A stretch of 64,000 bases of DNA from Mycobacterium sp. JS623 (GTDB lineage: Bacteria > Actinomycetota > Actinomycetes > Mycobacteriales > Mycobacteriaceae): the NCBI RefSeq assembly GCF_000328565.1, contig NC_019966.1:1922001-1986000 (forward strand), given 5' to 3'. Shown here in pieces: positions 47,318 to 56,020 of this stretch. The notes beneath the pieces were generated by a model. The model made no database searches. It was not told the origin of the DNA and saw nothing but the letters and a program-made list of their open reading frames with translations. Every line of letters starts with the position of its first letter. Positions within the stretch are counted from its first letter, which is position 1. The position numbers and the translations under genes are program-made.

Positions 47318-48262
47318 CTAAGTCCCTGTTTGGGACGCGGTCGCCACGGCGAATCCCGCGATCCACGCCGGAATCGCCTCGTAGAAGCGGTAATTCATGC
47401 GATAGTCGCCGCTCGCGGCCAGCGAAGCGAAGGCGGCGATCCAGGTGCGCACCTCATGGCTCGAGCCGCCGCCTTGGGCGGCCATCTCCTCGACGCTCCA
47501 GGTATCGAACTCGGGCAGATCACCACGCTCGAGCAGGTCGAGAAGGCGGTTGTCCCACGCCGGGTTGATCGGAATCATCGATGTCGAGCCCGCGGCGTAG
47601 CGTCGCCCTGCTTCGACCACGCGTTCTTCACCCCTGCTGCGCTGCTCGGGCGTCGGCGGATGGCCACCGATCAGCGCATCGGCGACGCGGGGCGGCGCTC
47701 CGTCGAGAACCGGCACCGGCGGATCATGCGACAGGCCACCAGAAGCGACGAACAGCACTCGACGGTCGAGCTCAGCAGCCGCCTGGCCCACCGCGGTGCC
47801 GAGCGCGCGAATGCGATGGACCGGACACAGGGGAGTGGCCACCCCGTTGACGAAGATGGGCACCACCGGGACGCGGTCGATGCCGTTAAACAGCGCTTCC
47901 AACGGCTGGGCGAATCCATGGTCGACGGTCATCCGGGCCGAGACTGTCAGGTCCACCCCACGGTTCAGCACCCCTTGAGCTAGCGCTTTGGCCGCCGCGG
48001 TGTCGACCAACAGCGGACCAGCCGCGGAACCGAAGTCCCCGACCGAATGCGCCTCTGTGCCAAGGCAAAAGGGCGGCATCTCCTTGTAGAAGAAACCGTT
48101 GTAGTGGTCCGGCGCATACAGGACCACAAGGTCGGGCGCGAAGTCGGCGAGGAACGCCCTTGCGACCTGCACCGCCGCGTTGACACGGTCAAGCGTTTCC
48201 GGCTGCGGATCGTTCTTGCCTATGAGTGGCGAGTGCGAGAGGCCGACAACTGCTGCAGTCAT
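47318..48262 (-). CDS. mhpB: 3-carboxyethylcatechol 2,3-dioxygenase (MhpB type)
   Basis: 314 residues, the same length as E. coli MhpB. Type II (LigB-like) extradiol dioxygenase: LSHSPLIGKNDPQ, APDHYNGFFYKEMPPFCLG, VDHGFAQPLE (catalytic His) and SGGLSHDPPVP. Near-continuous similarity to MhpB indicates 2,3-dihydroxyphenylpropionate or the cinnamate analogue as substrate, giving the 2-hydroxy-6-oxonona-dienedioate cut by MhpC. Start overlaps the oxidoreductase stop (ATGA). Confidence 0.93.
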   Translation of the reverse strand: MTAAVVGLSHSPLIGKNDPQPETLDRVNAAVQVARAFLADFAPDLVVLYAPDHYNGFFYKEMPPFCLGTEAHSVGDFGSAAGPLLVDTAAAKALAQGVLNRGVDLTVSARMTVDHGFAQPLEALFNGIDRVPVVPIFVNGVATPLCPVHRIRALGTAVGQAAAELDRRVLFVASGGLSHDPPVPVLDGAPPRVADALIGGHPPTPEQRSRGEERVVEAGRRYAAGSTSMIPINPAWDNRLLDLLERGDLPEFDTWSVEEMAAQGGGSSHEVRTWIAAFASLAASGDYRMNYRFYEAIPAWIAGFAVATASQTGT

Positions 48263-49254
48263 GACATTCCTTGGTCGTCTGGTGCGGCTGGGTGTACGAC
48301 GACCTTGCCCGTGAGCGAGCCGTCGATCATGAGCTGAAAACCCTTGTGGATGTCCGTCAGGGGCAGCGTGCGGTCGATGACCGGCCGGACCCCGGTCGCT
48401 TCGAGCATGCGCAGCATGGCCACAAGTTCGGCCCGGGTGCTTCCGGTGGAGCCAAGAATCCGCTGCTGCAAGTAGAAGATTCGGCCTAGGTCGGCGGGTG
48501 GGTTCATCCCGGTGGTCGCTCCCGCGATCACAACCGTCCCTCCGGGACGCAAAGACTTCAACGAGTGCGACCAGGTCGCCTCGCCAACCGTTTCAATGAC
48601 GAGGTCGACGCGTTCGGGCAGGCGTTCGCCAGGAGGCAGTGCGACCCGTGCGCCCCAGCTCATCGCCTGTGCACGTTTGGATTCGCTGCGACTGGTCGCG
48701 TACACGACAGCGCCTGCAGCGACGGCCAGCTTGATCGCCGCGGAGGTCACACCGCCACCCGCGCCCTGGACCAGCACGCGGTCGCCCGCTCGGATGTTGG
48801 CTTGGGTGAACAGCATTCGGTAAGCGGTCGTCCATGCCACCGGCAGACAGGCCGCCTCGTCGAACGACAACCAGTCCGGTTTGGGCACGAGATTGCGACG
48901 CGGAACCGTCAGGTACTCGGCGAAGGCACCGTCGTGGCGCTCCGACAACAGCGCACGGTTGGGATCCAGTGTTTCATCGCCGCGGCCTGCGTCATAGTCA
49001 CCGATCACCGGGTGCACGATGACCGCGTTGCCGTCCTCGTCGTAACCCGCGGCATCGCAGCCCAGCACGATCGGCAGCTGCTCGGCCGGATGCCCGACAC
49101 CACGCAACGTCCAGAGGTCATGCATGTTCAGCGAGGACGAAACAACCTTGACCACAGCCCAACCCGGCTTGGGGCGGGGCTGGGCCAGCTCGCTTAGCAC
49201 CAGACCAGACAATGGGTCAGCGGCGTTCTGTGAGACGGCGGTTGCGGCGAGCAC
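48259..49254 (-). CDS. Zinc-less quinone oxidoreductase-like MDR protein
   Basis: 331 residues from GTG 49254. Medium-chain dehydrogenase/reductase: LNMHDLWTLRGVG, VLGCDAAGYDEDG, QGAGGGVTSAAIKLA (NADPH site) and GSTGSTRAEL. This subgroup lacks the catalytic zinc of alcohol dehydrogenases and reduces enones or quinones. The start is fixed by the frame and by the 41-bp distance to the shared palindrome. First gene of the minus-strand operon with mhpB, phaC and the depolymerase-like gene. It may reduce a cinnamate-derived or quinone side product. Confidence 0.82.
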   Translation of the reverse strand: MLAATAVSQNAADPLSGLVLSELAQPRPKPGWAVVKVVSSSLNMHDLWTLRGVGHPAEQLPIVLGCDAAGYDEDGNAVIVHPVIGDYDAGRGDETLDPNRALLSERHDGAFAEYLTVPRRNLVPKPDWLSFDEAACLPVAWTTAYRMLFTQANIRAGDRVLVQGAGGGVTSAAIKLAVAAGAVVYATSRSESKRAQAMSWGARVALPPGERLPERVDLVIETVGEATWSHSLKSLRPGGTVVIAGATTGMNPPADLGRIFYLQQRILGSTGSTRAELVAMLRMLEATGVRPVIDRTLPLTDIHKGFQLMIDGSLTGKVVVHPAAPDDQGMS

Positions 49255-49295
49255 GTCACCACCATCGTGCCGCCGACCCTGAAACCCCAGCTGGT

Positions 49296-49312
49296 GTGCC
49301 GCTGTGCGAAAC
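49296..49312. promoter_or_regulatory. 17-bp palindrome at the divergent promoter (copy 3)
   Basis: GTGCCG-CTGTG-CGAAAC centred between two divergent operons: 41 bp to the oxidoreductase GTG (minus) and 43 bp to the Rieske alpha ATG (plus). A TTGACC (49325-49330) lies just downstream of it on the plus strand and could be a -35 box. One operator could control both directions. Confidence 0.78.
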
Positions 49313-49355
49313 GCGCTATAGAGGTTGACCGGGCGCGTGCAGTTTTCTATGTGAC

Positions 49356-50714
49356 ATGACGTCAACGATCGACCCGGCCCACGACGCCCGAACGGTCAGC
49401 AGCCCGCCGTGCGGTGCGCTGCGGCGACCCGCGGAATTGCACCGCGACATCGACGTGTCCGGCCTGGTGGACTCCGACGGGGGGCTGCTAGACCGCGCGG
49501 TGTTCACCGATCCGCAGGTCTACCGGCAGGAGTTGCGCCGCATCTTTGCCAGCAGCTGGCTGTTCCTCGCGCACACCGATCAATTCCACCGCCCCGGCGA
49601 CTTCTTCACCACTTACATGGGTGAGGACCCGGTGATCGTCACGATGGACAAGAACCGGCGCATCCGGGCCTTCTTGAACTCCTGCCGGCACCGCGGTGCG
49701 CGGGTGTGCCGAGCGGATTACGGCGCTACTCGCAGCTTCACCTGCACCTACCACGGCTGGGCGTATGACCTGGAGGGAAAGCTCGTCAGTGTGCCGAACA
49801 AGGACGGCTATCCCGACAGTTTCCGCACCGAGGATTGGGGCCTTGTCGAAGTACCGCACGTGGCGAGCTATCGCGGATTGATCTTCGGTAACTGGGATCC
49901 GGAGCCGGTCTCGCTACGAGACTCGTTGGGCGACATCGCATGGTATCTGGACGCGATGCTCGACCATGACGAGGACGGCACAATCGTGGTCGGCGGTGTG
50001 CACAAGTGGGTGCTCGAAGGCAACTGGAAGCTAGCGGCAGAGCAATTCGCCAGCGATTGGTACCACGTCAACATGAGCCACGCCTCGGCGCTGACGGTGT
50101 TGTCACCCGACGGCAAGCCGAAAGACGAGGTGGTGCACCGCACAGGGCGGCAGTACACCGACCCGAACGGTCACGGACACGGTTTCCCCGTGCACCCCAG
50201 GAATCGATTCGACGCGCAAACCGTGCATGAGTGGATGGACTATGCCGCTCTGCGAGAACGCCTCGGCGACGCGCGGGTCGAGGGCCCGTTGACCACCGGC
50301 CACGGCAACGTCTTCCCGAACTTCTCCTACCTTCCGGTCAACGGATCGATACGTGTGTGGCATCCGAAAGGCCCCGACCGGATGGAGGTCTGGGCCTGGA
50401 CGATCGTGGACAAGTCGATGCCCGAGCATGTCCGCGAGGCACAGCGCCTGTACAACCTGCGCACGTTCGGTCCCAGCGGCATCTTTGAACAAGACGACGG
50501 CGAGAACTGGAGTGAAGTCCAAGCGATTTCACATGGCTTCATCACCAATTCCGTGCCGCTGAACTACCAGATGGGTATCGGCAGTGAGCGCCGTGACGAC
50601 CGGCACCCCGGCATCACCAGTGAGTTGTACAGCGACGCAGCCGCGCGCTACTTCTACGCACACTGGCGTCACTTGATGAACACGCCGGCCTGGCATGAGC
50701 GGAAGACATCATGA
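49356..50714 (+). CDS. hcaE: Aromatic-ring-hydroxylating dioxygenase alpha subunit (HcaE type)
   Basis: 452 residues. Rieske cluster ligands Cys110, His112, Cys130 and His133 (CRHRGARVC, CTYHGW), then the mononuclear iron site with His237 and His242 in SDWYHVNMSH. It inserts both oxygen atoms into a benzene ring to form a cis-dihydrodiol. The neighbouring MhpB/MhpC genes point to 3-phenylpropionate or cinnamate, though isopropylbenzene- or biphenyl-type substrates cannot be excluded. First gene of the operon; overlaps the ferredoxin gene. Confidence 0.9.
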   Translation: MTSTIDPAHDARTVSSPPCGALRRPAELHRDIDVSGLVDSDGGLLDRAVFTDPQVYRQELRRIFASSWLFLAHTDQFHRPGDFFTTYMGEDPVIVTMDKNRRIRAFLNSCRHRGARVCRADYGATRSFTCTYHGWAYDLEGKLVSVPNKDGYPDSFRTEDWGLVEVPHVASYRGLIFGNWDPEPVSLRDSLGDIAWYLDAMLDHDEDGTIVVGGVHKWVLEGNWKLAAEQFASDWYHVNMSHASALTVLSPDGKPKDEVVHRTGRQYTDPNGHGHGFPVHPRNRFDAQTVHEWMDYAALRERLGDARVEGPLTTGHGNVFPNFSYLPVNGSIRVWHPKGPDRMEVWAWTIVDKSMPEHVREAQRLYNLRTFGPSGIFEQDDGENWSEVQAISHGFITNSVPLNYQMGIGSERRDDRHPGITSELYSDAAARYFYAHWRHLMNTPAWHERKTS

Positions 50715-51046
50715 GCGAGCCAATCCGCGTCGCCGCAGTGGACGACATCCCGCAAGGGGAAGGTATCGCGATCGACAAAACGATCACCGGTACCGCCGAT
50801 GACATCGCACTGCTACGTGACGACGACGGCAGCGTGTGGGCCTTGAACGACACGTGCACTCACGCAGAGGCGTCGCTCGCCGAGGGCTGGGTCGAGGACG
50901 GTTATGTCGAGTGCCCACTTCACTCCAGCAAGTTCTGCCTGAAAACGGGTAAGGTGCAAGGCCTTCCGGCCACTTGTGATGCGGTGGCCCACCGCGTCGA
51001 GGTACGCGATGGCGACGTCTTCCTCTTCCCACAGGCGGGGCAATGA
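50711..51046 (+). CDS. hcaC: Rieske ferredoxin of the dioxygenase (HcaC type)
   Basis: 111 residues. One Rieske 2Fe-2S site, CTHAEASL ... CPLHSSKF (CxH and CxxH). It carries electrons from the reductase to the alpha subunit. ATGA overlaps on both sides couple it to its partners. Confidence 0.92.
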   Translation: MSEPIRVAAVDDIPQGEGIAIDKTITGTADDIALLRDDDGSVWALNDTCTHAEASLAEGWVEDGYVECPLHSSKFCLKTGKVQGLPATCDAVAHRVEVRDGDVFLFPQAGQ

Positions 51047-52284
51047 CGGTGCACAGTGTCGTGATCGTCGGCGGAGGCATCGCCGGCGTCAGCACCGCCG
51101 CTGCGCTGCGGGCGGGTGGGTTTGATGGTGATGTGACATTGGTCGACGCCGGTGAGTTCCCATATGACCGCCCCCCGTTGTCGAAGGACTACCTCGCCGG
51201 TCGTGTCGACCTCAAAAGCATTGCGCTGCAGTCGCCGCAGTGGTACGACGACCACCGTGTGCGACTGATCTCTCAGACCAGTGTTGACGAACTGAGAACA
51301 GATCTCGGGGCCGTCGAGCTGAGCGACGGAACCACGCTGCCCGCAGATAAGGTCGTTCTGGCTACCGGTGGCAGGGCCGCTCGGCCGCCGGTCGACGGCG
51401 TCACCAACCCCGGGATACACGTACTGCGCACCGCCGACGACGCTGATCGGCTCAGGGTCGCATTGGCGTCGCGCGCCAGGATCCTCATCGTCGGAGCGGG
51501 GCTCATCGGAGCCGAAGTTGCCTCCACCGCCCGTGAGCTGGGTTGTGAGGTGGTCATCGCGGATCCTGTTGCAGCCCCGCTGGCGTCGGCGTTCTCTCCC
51601 GATGTCGCCACCTGGTTGCACGGCATGCATGAAAGGCACGGTGCCACAACCGTATCCGCAGCAATCCAAAGTTTGGACGTTGCCGGTGGAAGCATATCGG
51701 CGGAGCTCGCTGGCCGCGACCAACCGCAGGTCTTCGACGTGGTGCTGCTTGCCGTCGGCATGGCACCCGAGACATCGCTGGCCCAGACGGGCGGACTGCG
51801 CCTTGGGCGCGGCGGCATCGCGGTGGACGCCGGACAGGTGACCTCGAACCCGGCGGTACTTGCGGTCGGTGATGCCGCGCATCGTCACATAGATGGTGTG
51901 CCGATCGGACGTGGCGAGCACTGGGAAGCCGCCCAGCAAGACGGACAGCGAGCCGCCGCGACAATACTGGGAGCAGCTCCGCCGCCCGACACGGCCTCCT
52001 GGTTCTGGACGGATCGCTATGGCGCACACGTGGAAGTGGTTGGCCGGCTCAACGATACCGATCAGCTCGTGCCGCGCGGGCAGCTAGGACAGCCGCCATT
52101 TTCGGTCTTTGCCGTAAGTGGTCGCCACGTCGTCGGTGCGGTCAGCGTCGGTGATTCAACCGCCGTACGTGCGGCACGCCGAATGATCGAACATGCCGTC
52201 GAGGTCGACGCCGCCGAACTCAGCGACCCTGCAACCGATTTGCGCAGACTCCTGCGGCGCCGATCAGTCGAAGAGGTGAAATGA
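51043..52284 (+). CDS. hcaD: Ferredoxin reductase of the dioxygenase (HcaD type)
   Basis: 413 residues. FAD/NAD-dependent ferredoxin reductase: VIVGGGIAGVSTAAAL, RPPLSKDYL, LATGGRAARPP, a second GxGxxG (LIVGAGLIGAEVA) and AVGDAAHRH. It passes NADH electrons to the Rieske ferredoxin. It precedes the beta-subunit gene, which is an uncommon order. Confidence 0.92.
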   Translation: MTVHSVVIVGGGIAGVSTAAALRAGGFDGDVTLVDAGEFPYDRPPLSKDYLAGRVDLKSIALQSPQWYDDHRVRLISQTSVDELRTDLGAVELSDGTTLPADKVVLATGGRAARPPVDGVTNPGIHVLRTADDADRLRVALASRARILIVGAGLIGAEVASTARELGCEVVIADPVAAPLASAFSPDVATWLHGMHERHGATTVSAAIQSLDVAGGSISAELAGRDQPQVFDVVLLAVGMAPETSLAQTGGLRLGRGGIAVDAGQVTSNPAVLAVGDAAHRHIDGVPIGRGEHWEAAQQDGQRAAATILGAAPPPDTASWFWTDRYGAHVEVVGRLNDTDQLVPRGQLGQPPFSVFAVSGRHVVGAVSVGDSTAVRAARRMIEHAVEVDAAELSDPATDLRRLLRRRSVEEVK

Positions 52285-52285
52285 C

Positions 52286-52861
52286 ATGGTGAGCACTGAG
52301 CCCTCGACCAGCGGGCCAATGGCCGGCGAGCGGGCCAGCCGCGACGTCCATTTCGAGGTTGAACAGTTCTACTACGAGGAAGCCGAACTACTGGACGACG
52401 GTCGCTTCGCCGATTGGCTCGAACTGCTGGCCGACGACCTGGATTACTGGATGCCAACCCGCACCAATCGCCTGCGTCGCCAGCAGGCCCTGTCGATCGC
52501 GGCCCGCGGTGAAGCCGCATTCTATGACGAGACCAAAGAGAGCCTGGCGTGGCGGATCCGACGGTTCGACTCGGGGATGGCGTGGGCAGAGGACCCCCCG
52601 TCCAGGACCAGGCACCTGATCACCAACGTCGTTGTCCGCCATGTCGATCCGAGCCAGCATCGCGAGTTGAGCGTCGATGATCTCGAGGTTCGATCGGCCT
52701 TCCTGGTCTACCGCAATCGACTCCAGCGCGAAGAAAACATCTTCGCGGGGCGACGCACCGACATTCTCCGGCGCGTGTCCGCAGGTCTGCAGGTGGCACG
52801 GCGGGTTGTGTTACTCGACCAGAACGTTCTGCAAGCCAAGAACATCTCGACGTTCTTCTAA
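52286..52861 (+). CDS. hcaF: Aromatic-ring-hydroxylating dioxygenase beta subunit (HcaF type)
   Basis: 191 residues. Small subunit of the alpha3beta3 oxygenase, NTF2/scytalone-dehydratase fold: VEQFYYEEAELLDDGRFADW, DLDYWMPTR, RTRHLITNVVV and the ending LDQNVLQAKNISTFF. It has a structural role. GTG 52289 is an alternative start. Confidence 0.9.
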   Translation: MVSTEPSTSGPMAGERASRDVHFEVEQFYYEEAELLDDGRFADWLELLADDLDYWMPTRTNRLRRQQALSIAARGEAAFYDETKESLAWRIRRFDSGMAWAEDPPSRTRHLITNVVVRHVDPSQHRELSVDDLEVRSAFLVYRNRLQREENIFAGRRTDILRRVSAGLQVARRVVLLDQNVLQAKNISTFF

Positions 52862-52881
52862 CCGCCGACAGGAGTTATGCC

Positions 52882-53757
52882 ATGCCGACGACCGAAGTCG
52901 ACACAACCATGGAGCTACGCCACTTTACGGTGAGCACGTCTCACGGCGAGATCGCCGTTGCGGAGGCGGGTTCGGGCCCCGTGTTGGTGATGCTGCACGG
53001 TGGCGGACCGGGAGCATCTGCAGTGAGCAACTATCACCAGAACCTGCCCGCCCTGACGCAGCAGTTTCGGGTGGTGCTGCCCGATCAGCCGGGTTTCGGC
53101 GGCAGTTACCGCCCCTCCGAAGACGATCTCGACGCGGCGTCCATCACGGAAATTACTGTGGGCGCGCTTTTTGAAGCATTGGACGAACTCGGGATTGACC
53201 GATTTCACCTGTTAGGCAACAGCTTAGGCGGGGCGGCGGCGATTGCGATGGCGCAGGCCCAGCCGCAGCGGATTTCGGGGTTGGTTCTGATGGCGCCCGG
53301 GGGTGGCTGGCTGCCATTCGGTCCTACGCCCACCGAGGGACAAAAGGAGATGTTCCGCTACTACAACGGCGGCGGCCCATCGGAGAAGAAGATGGCGAAC
53401 TTCATCCGAACGATGGTGTTCGATCACAAGCAGTTCGGTGCGGATGTGGTAAGAGCCCGCTATGAAGCGTCACTCGACCCGAGCCACATCAAGTTCTACC
53501 ACCGGTATAACGCAGCGTTCACCAAACGACATGGCATGGACCCGCTGTGGCGGGACCTGCACAAGATCGCCGCGCCGACCTTGTTGTTGTGGGGACGTGA
53601 CGACCGCACGATCACCCTCGATGGATCCCAGATCATGCTCAAGCACATTCGCAATGTGCAGCTGCATGTCTTTGGCAACTGCGGTCATTGGGTCCAGCTC
53701 GAGCGCCAACGCGACTTCGAACGCCTCGTCATCGACTTCCTGGCCGAGCGGTCATGA
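52882..53757 (+). CDS. mhpC: Meta-cleavage product hydrolase (MhpC type)
   Basis: 291 residues, alpha/beta hydrolase of the MhpC/BphD group: LHGGGPGASAVSNYHQN, nucleophile Ser114 (GNSLGG), Asp in GRDDRTI (240-241) and His269 (NCGHWVQ). It splits the C-C bond of the ring-fission product, releasing 2-hydroxypentadienoate and an acid (succinate or fumarate if the substrate is the phenylpropionate or cinnamate derivative). ACAGGAG precedes the ATG. Confidence 0.92.
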   Translation: MPTTEVDTTMELRHFTVSTSHGEIAVAEAGSGPVLVMLHGGGPGASAVSNYHQNLPALTQQFRVVLPDQPGFGGSYRPSEDDLDAASITEITVGALFEALDELGIDRFHLLGNSLGGAAAIAMAQAQPQRISGLVLMAPGGGWLPFGPTPTEGQKEMFRYYNGGGPSEKKMANFIRTMVFDHKQFGADVVRARYEASLDPSHIKFYHRYNAAFTKRHGMDPLWRDLHKIAAPTLLLWGRDDRTITLDGSQIMLKHIRNVQLHVFGNCGHWVQLERQRDFERLVIDFLAERS

Positions 53758-54587
53758 GCGGCTGGTTGAAGGACTATGTCGCATTGGTCACCGGCGGCGG
53801 CTCTGGGATCGGCCGCGCGGTAACCGAACGATTCGTCGCCGAAGGGGCGTCGGTGACCATCGTCGGCCGCGACCTCGACCAGTTGCGCACGGTGGTCGAT
53901 GAATGCCCCGATCCATCGCGGGTTCACGCCGTGCGCGCCGATGTGCGCGACGCGGAGCAGCTACACCACGCGGTGGCCCAGACGGTGAAGCAGTACGGCA
54001 AGCTCGACACATTGATCGCCAACGCCGGAGTGTGGGATTACCAGCGGCAGCTGACCAAATTGACTGCGAGCCAACTGGAGCACGCCTTCGACGAGGTGTT
54101 CGCCGTCAACGTCAAGGGCTACCTATTGGCGGCCGAGGCCTGCTGGCGGGAACTGGTCAAGACGCGCGGCAGTATCGTCATGACGCTGTCGAACGCCTCG
54201 TTCTATGTCAACGGCGGCGGGCCGATCTATACCGCGAGCAAGCACGCCTGCCTCGGCCTAATGCGCGAACTCGCGTATGAATTGGCGCCCAAGGTGCGGG
54301 TCAACGGCGTGGCGTGCGGAGCGATGAACACCAATCTGCGCGGCCCGGAGACGCTCGGCCTCAACACCCGCACCCTGGCCGCCTCGTTCGCCAAAAAGAC
54401 ACCCGACTCCCCGCCGCCACCAATTCCGTTGCACGACTCCAGCACCGATCCACGCGACTTCACCGGTTCGTATGTGCTGCTGGCCTCCCGCGAGCAGAGT
54501 GGCAACATCACCGGCCACGCGATCGAAGTCGACGGCGGAATCAGAGTGCGCGGCTTCGCCGCCGCTGCGGGCGGTGATCACCTATGA
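53754..54587 (+). CDS. hcaB: cis-Dihydrodiol dehydrogenase (HcaB type SDR)
   Basis: 277 residues from ATG 53754, overlapping the mhpC stop. SDR with TGGGSGIGRAV, ANAGVWDY, SNASFYVNGGGPIYTASKHA (catalytic Ser/Tyr/Lys) and EVDGGIRVRG. The ANAGVWDY and FYVNGGGP segments are typical of aromatic dihydrodiol dehydrogenases such as BphB and HcaB. It rearomatises the dihydrodiol to a catechol. Confidence 0.9.
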   Translation: MSGWLKDYVALVTGGGSGIGRAVTERFVAEGASVTIVGRDLDQLRTVVDECPDPSRVHAVRADVRDAEQLHHAVAQTVKQYGKLDTLIANAGVWDYQRQLTKLTASQLEHAFDEVFAVNVKGYLLAAEACWRELVKTRGSIVMTLSNASFYVNGGGPIYTASKHACLGLMRELAYELAPKVRVNGVACGAMNTNLRGPETLGLNTRTLAASFAKKTPDSPPPPIPLHDSSTDPRDFTGSYVLLASREQSGNITGHAIEVDGGIRVRGFAAAAGGDHL

Positions 54588-55018
54588 CGGCATTGCCGGA
54601 ATTGCCGCTTGCGCAAGGGTGGGCGCAGACCAACGTCGGGGATCCTGTTGTGCAGGTGCGATTCGAGGGCGAAGGCGTCGTCGAATTGGGCGTCCGCCGC
54701 TGCATAAGCAGCCGCCTGCGTGACACCTATCCCGTGAGCTCCCACGACATCGAAGTATTCGGCTTGAATGATGTGCCGCCGCACGCGTTCGCGCGCGCAT
54801 TGGCGGAACTTTCCGAGGCGGTGTTCAAAGCTGATCCACTGTGCCGCCGAGTAGTTTTCGCCGCGTCGGCCGGCCAGACCGATATGGCTCTGGCGGCCGA
54901 AATGGCTGAATTTCGGCCCGTGGTTGACGTCGACGTCCCAGGTGCTGAATTGAGATTGTTTGTCGCCGAGCCTGTTTGGGTCTCGAACATAGACCTTCAG
55001 CGGGTCCCGGGTGCGTGA
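54584..55018 (+). CDS. Hypothetical protein, possible GNAT-like fold
   Basis: 144 residues, ATGA overlap with hcaB and therefore part of the dioxygenase operon. The second half (RRVVFAASAGQTDMALAAEM, VVDVDVPGAELRLFVAEPVW) looks like the end of a GNAT acetyltransferase fold, but the acetyl-CoA loop is not visible. No function can be assigned. Its stop directly abuts the stop of the convergent IclR gene. Confidence 0.7.
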   Translation: MTALPELPLAQGWAQTNVGDPVVQVRFEGEGVVELGVRRCISSRLRDTYPVSSHDIEVFGLNDVPPHAFARALAELSEAVFKADPLCRRVVFAASAGQTDMALAAEMAEFRPVVDVDVPGAELRLFVAEPVWVSNIDLQRVPGA

Positions 55019-55804
55019 TTAGGCAATCCGAGCCACCGTGGACCGTGACAGGGCCTGTGACGCAGACGCGCATACCCGCCGCAGGGACGCAGTCACTGGG
55101 CGCATGTCCGTTCCGAGGGGGGCGGATACCGACATCGCCGCCAATGGCCGACCCGACCGCCCCATGACTGGCGCCGCCACACACGTCAGCCCCAATCGGC
55201 TTTCCTCGTGATCCATCGCGACTCCATCGCGACGCACCCGCGTCAACTCTGCGGTCAGACTGTCCGGCTCGCAGATCGACCGGGGTGTCAAGCCAATCAG
55301 CGGCGTCGCCAGCGCGGCCGTGGCCGCCTTGGCGTCGTAGGCCAGCAGCACCTTTCCCACCGCTGTGCAATGGGCAGGCAACCTGCTACCGATGCGGGAC
55401 GGCGCCGCGGCCGTGCCGTGGCCATACAGTTTGGCGAGGTACACAACGTCGCTGCCATGAAGGGAAGCCAAGTGCACTGTGCGGCGGGTCGCTTCGAACA
55501 GATCCACCAGAAACGGCAACAGGAGGTCTCGGAGCCGCTCGTGGCCGGGCGCGTACACGCTGCTGCCCAACTCGTGCAGGCGCGCTCCCAACCGGTACTT
55601 GGCCCCGACGCGCTCGACCATCGCGTTGCGCTCAAGCATGCCGAGAACGCGGAAGGCGGTCGATTTGCTCAACTGTGTCCGGCGGGCGAGCTCACTGACT
55701 CCGAGCGGGCTAGCGCGGTGCTCACCCAGGGTTGATAGCAAGCTGAACGCTTTGTCGATCGCCGCCCGGTCGTCACGGATCGGCTCGACGGCGGTGATAG
55801 TCAT
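55019..55804 (-). CDS. IclR family transcriptional regulator
   Basis: 261 residues from ATG 55804 (GGAGG at 10 bases); a TTG 24 bases upstream is in frame. N-terminal winged HTH (SELARRTQLSKSTAFRVLGM) and C-terminal GAF-like effector domain (RTVHLASLHGSDVVYLAKL, PAHCTAVGKVLLA). IclR regulators commonly control aromatic acid pathways, including hpp/mhp operons. It sits at the end of the dioxygenase operon and is a prime candidate for binding the 17-bp palindrome. Repeat array site 3 and a 14-bp palindrome lie in its upstream region. Confidence 0.9.
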   Translation of the reverse strand: MTITAVEPIRDDRAAIDKAFSLLSTLGEHRASPLGVSELARRTQLSKSTAFRVLGMLERNAMVERVGAKYRLGARLHELGSSVYAPGHERLRDLLLPFLVDLFEATRRTVHLASLHGSDVVYLAKLYGHGTAAAPSRIGSRLPAHCTAVGKVLLAYDAKAATAALATPLIGLTPRSICEPDSLTAELTRVRRDGVAMDHEESRLGLTCVAAPVMGRSGRPLAAMSVSAPLGTDMRPVTASLRRVCASASQALSRSTVARIA

Positions 55805-55860
55805 GCGGTGCAAAACCTCCACGGACAAGACCGGGTCGTCAAATCAAATTGGCTACACGG

Positions 55861-55874
55861 TCACTTTTAAGTGA
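55861..55874. promoter_or_regulatory. 14-bp palindrome upstream of iclR-type gene
   Basis: TCACTT-TT-AAGTGA, perfect 6-bp arms, 57 bp before the IclR start. A candidate autoregulatory operator or part of the promoter. Confidence 0.4.
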
Positions 55875-55916
55875 ACGGTTCCACCATGGCCGTGGCGTCG
55901 ACGGTGCCGCATCGGT

Positions 55917-55952
55917 GGGGATACCCGATGCCATACCTGTCGGCATACCTGT
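55917..55952 (-). promoter_or_regulatory. Triple 12-bp direct repeat (site 3)
   Basis: On the minus strand the units read ACAGGTATGCCG (55952-55941), ACAGGTATGGCA (55940-55929) and TCGGGTATCCCC (55928-55917), with exact 12-bp spacing. It lies between the divergent IclR and XRE-cupin genes and reads toward IclR. It is the third copy of the array seen at 22714 and 37955. Confidence 0.7.
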
Positions 55953-55993
55953 CTTTCACACGAGGCTGGTGTGGCCGGCGAAACGCTCAATAA

Positions 55994-56020
55994 TGACGCT
56001 ATGTCCGTCAAAAGTGACGG
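55994..56020. promoter_or_regulatory. Overlapping TGACG/CGTCA repeats over the XRE start codon
   Basis: TGACG (55994), CGTCA (56006) and TGACGG (56015) form two inverted repeats sharing the middle arm (TGACG-N7-CGTCA and CCGTCA-AAAG-TGACGG). They cover the likely ATG 56001. A candidate self-repression site for the HTH regulator. Confidence 0.4.

Noticed and set aside
47000..47983. Plus-strand frame across phaC and mhpB
   Set aside because: Antisense to two well-supported genes and compositionally Arg/Pro-rich.
50920..52029. Minus-strand frame opposite the ferredoxin reductase
   Set aside because: Antisense shadow without family motifs; the reductase on the plus strand is certain.
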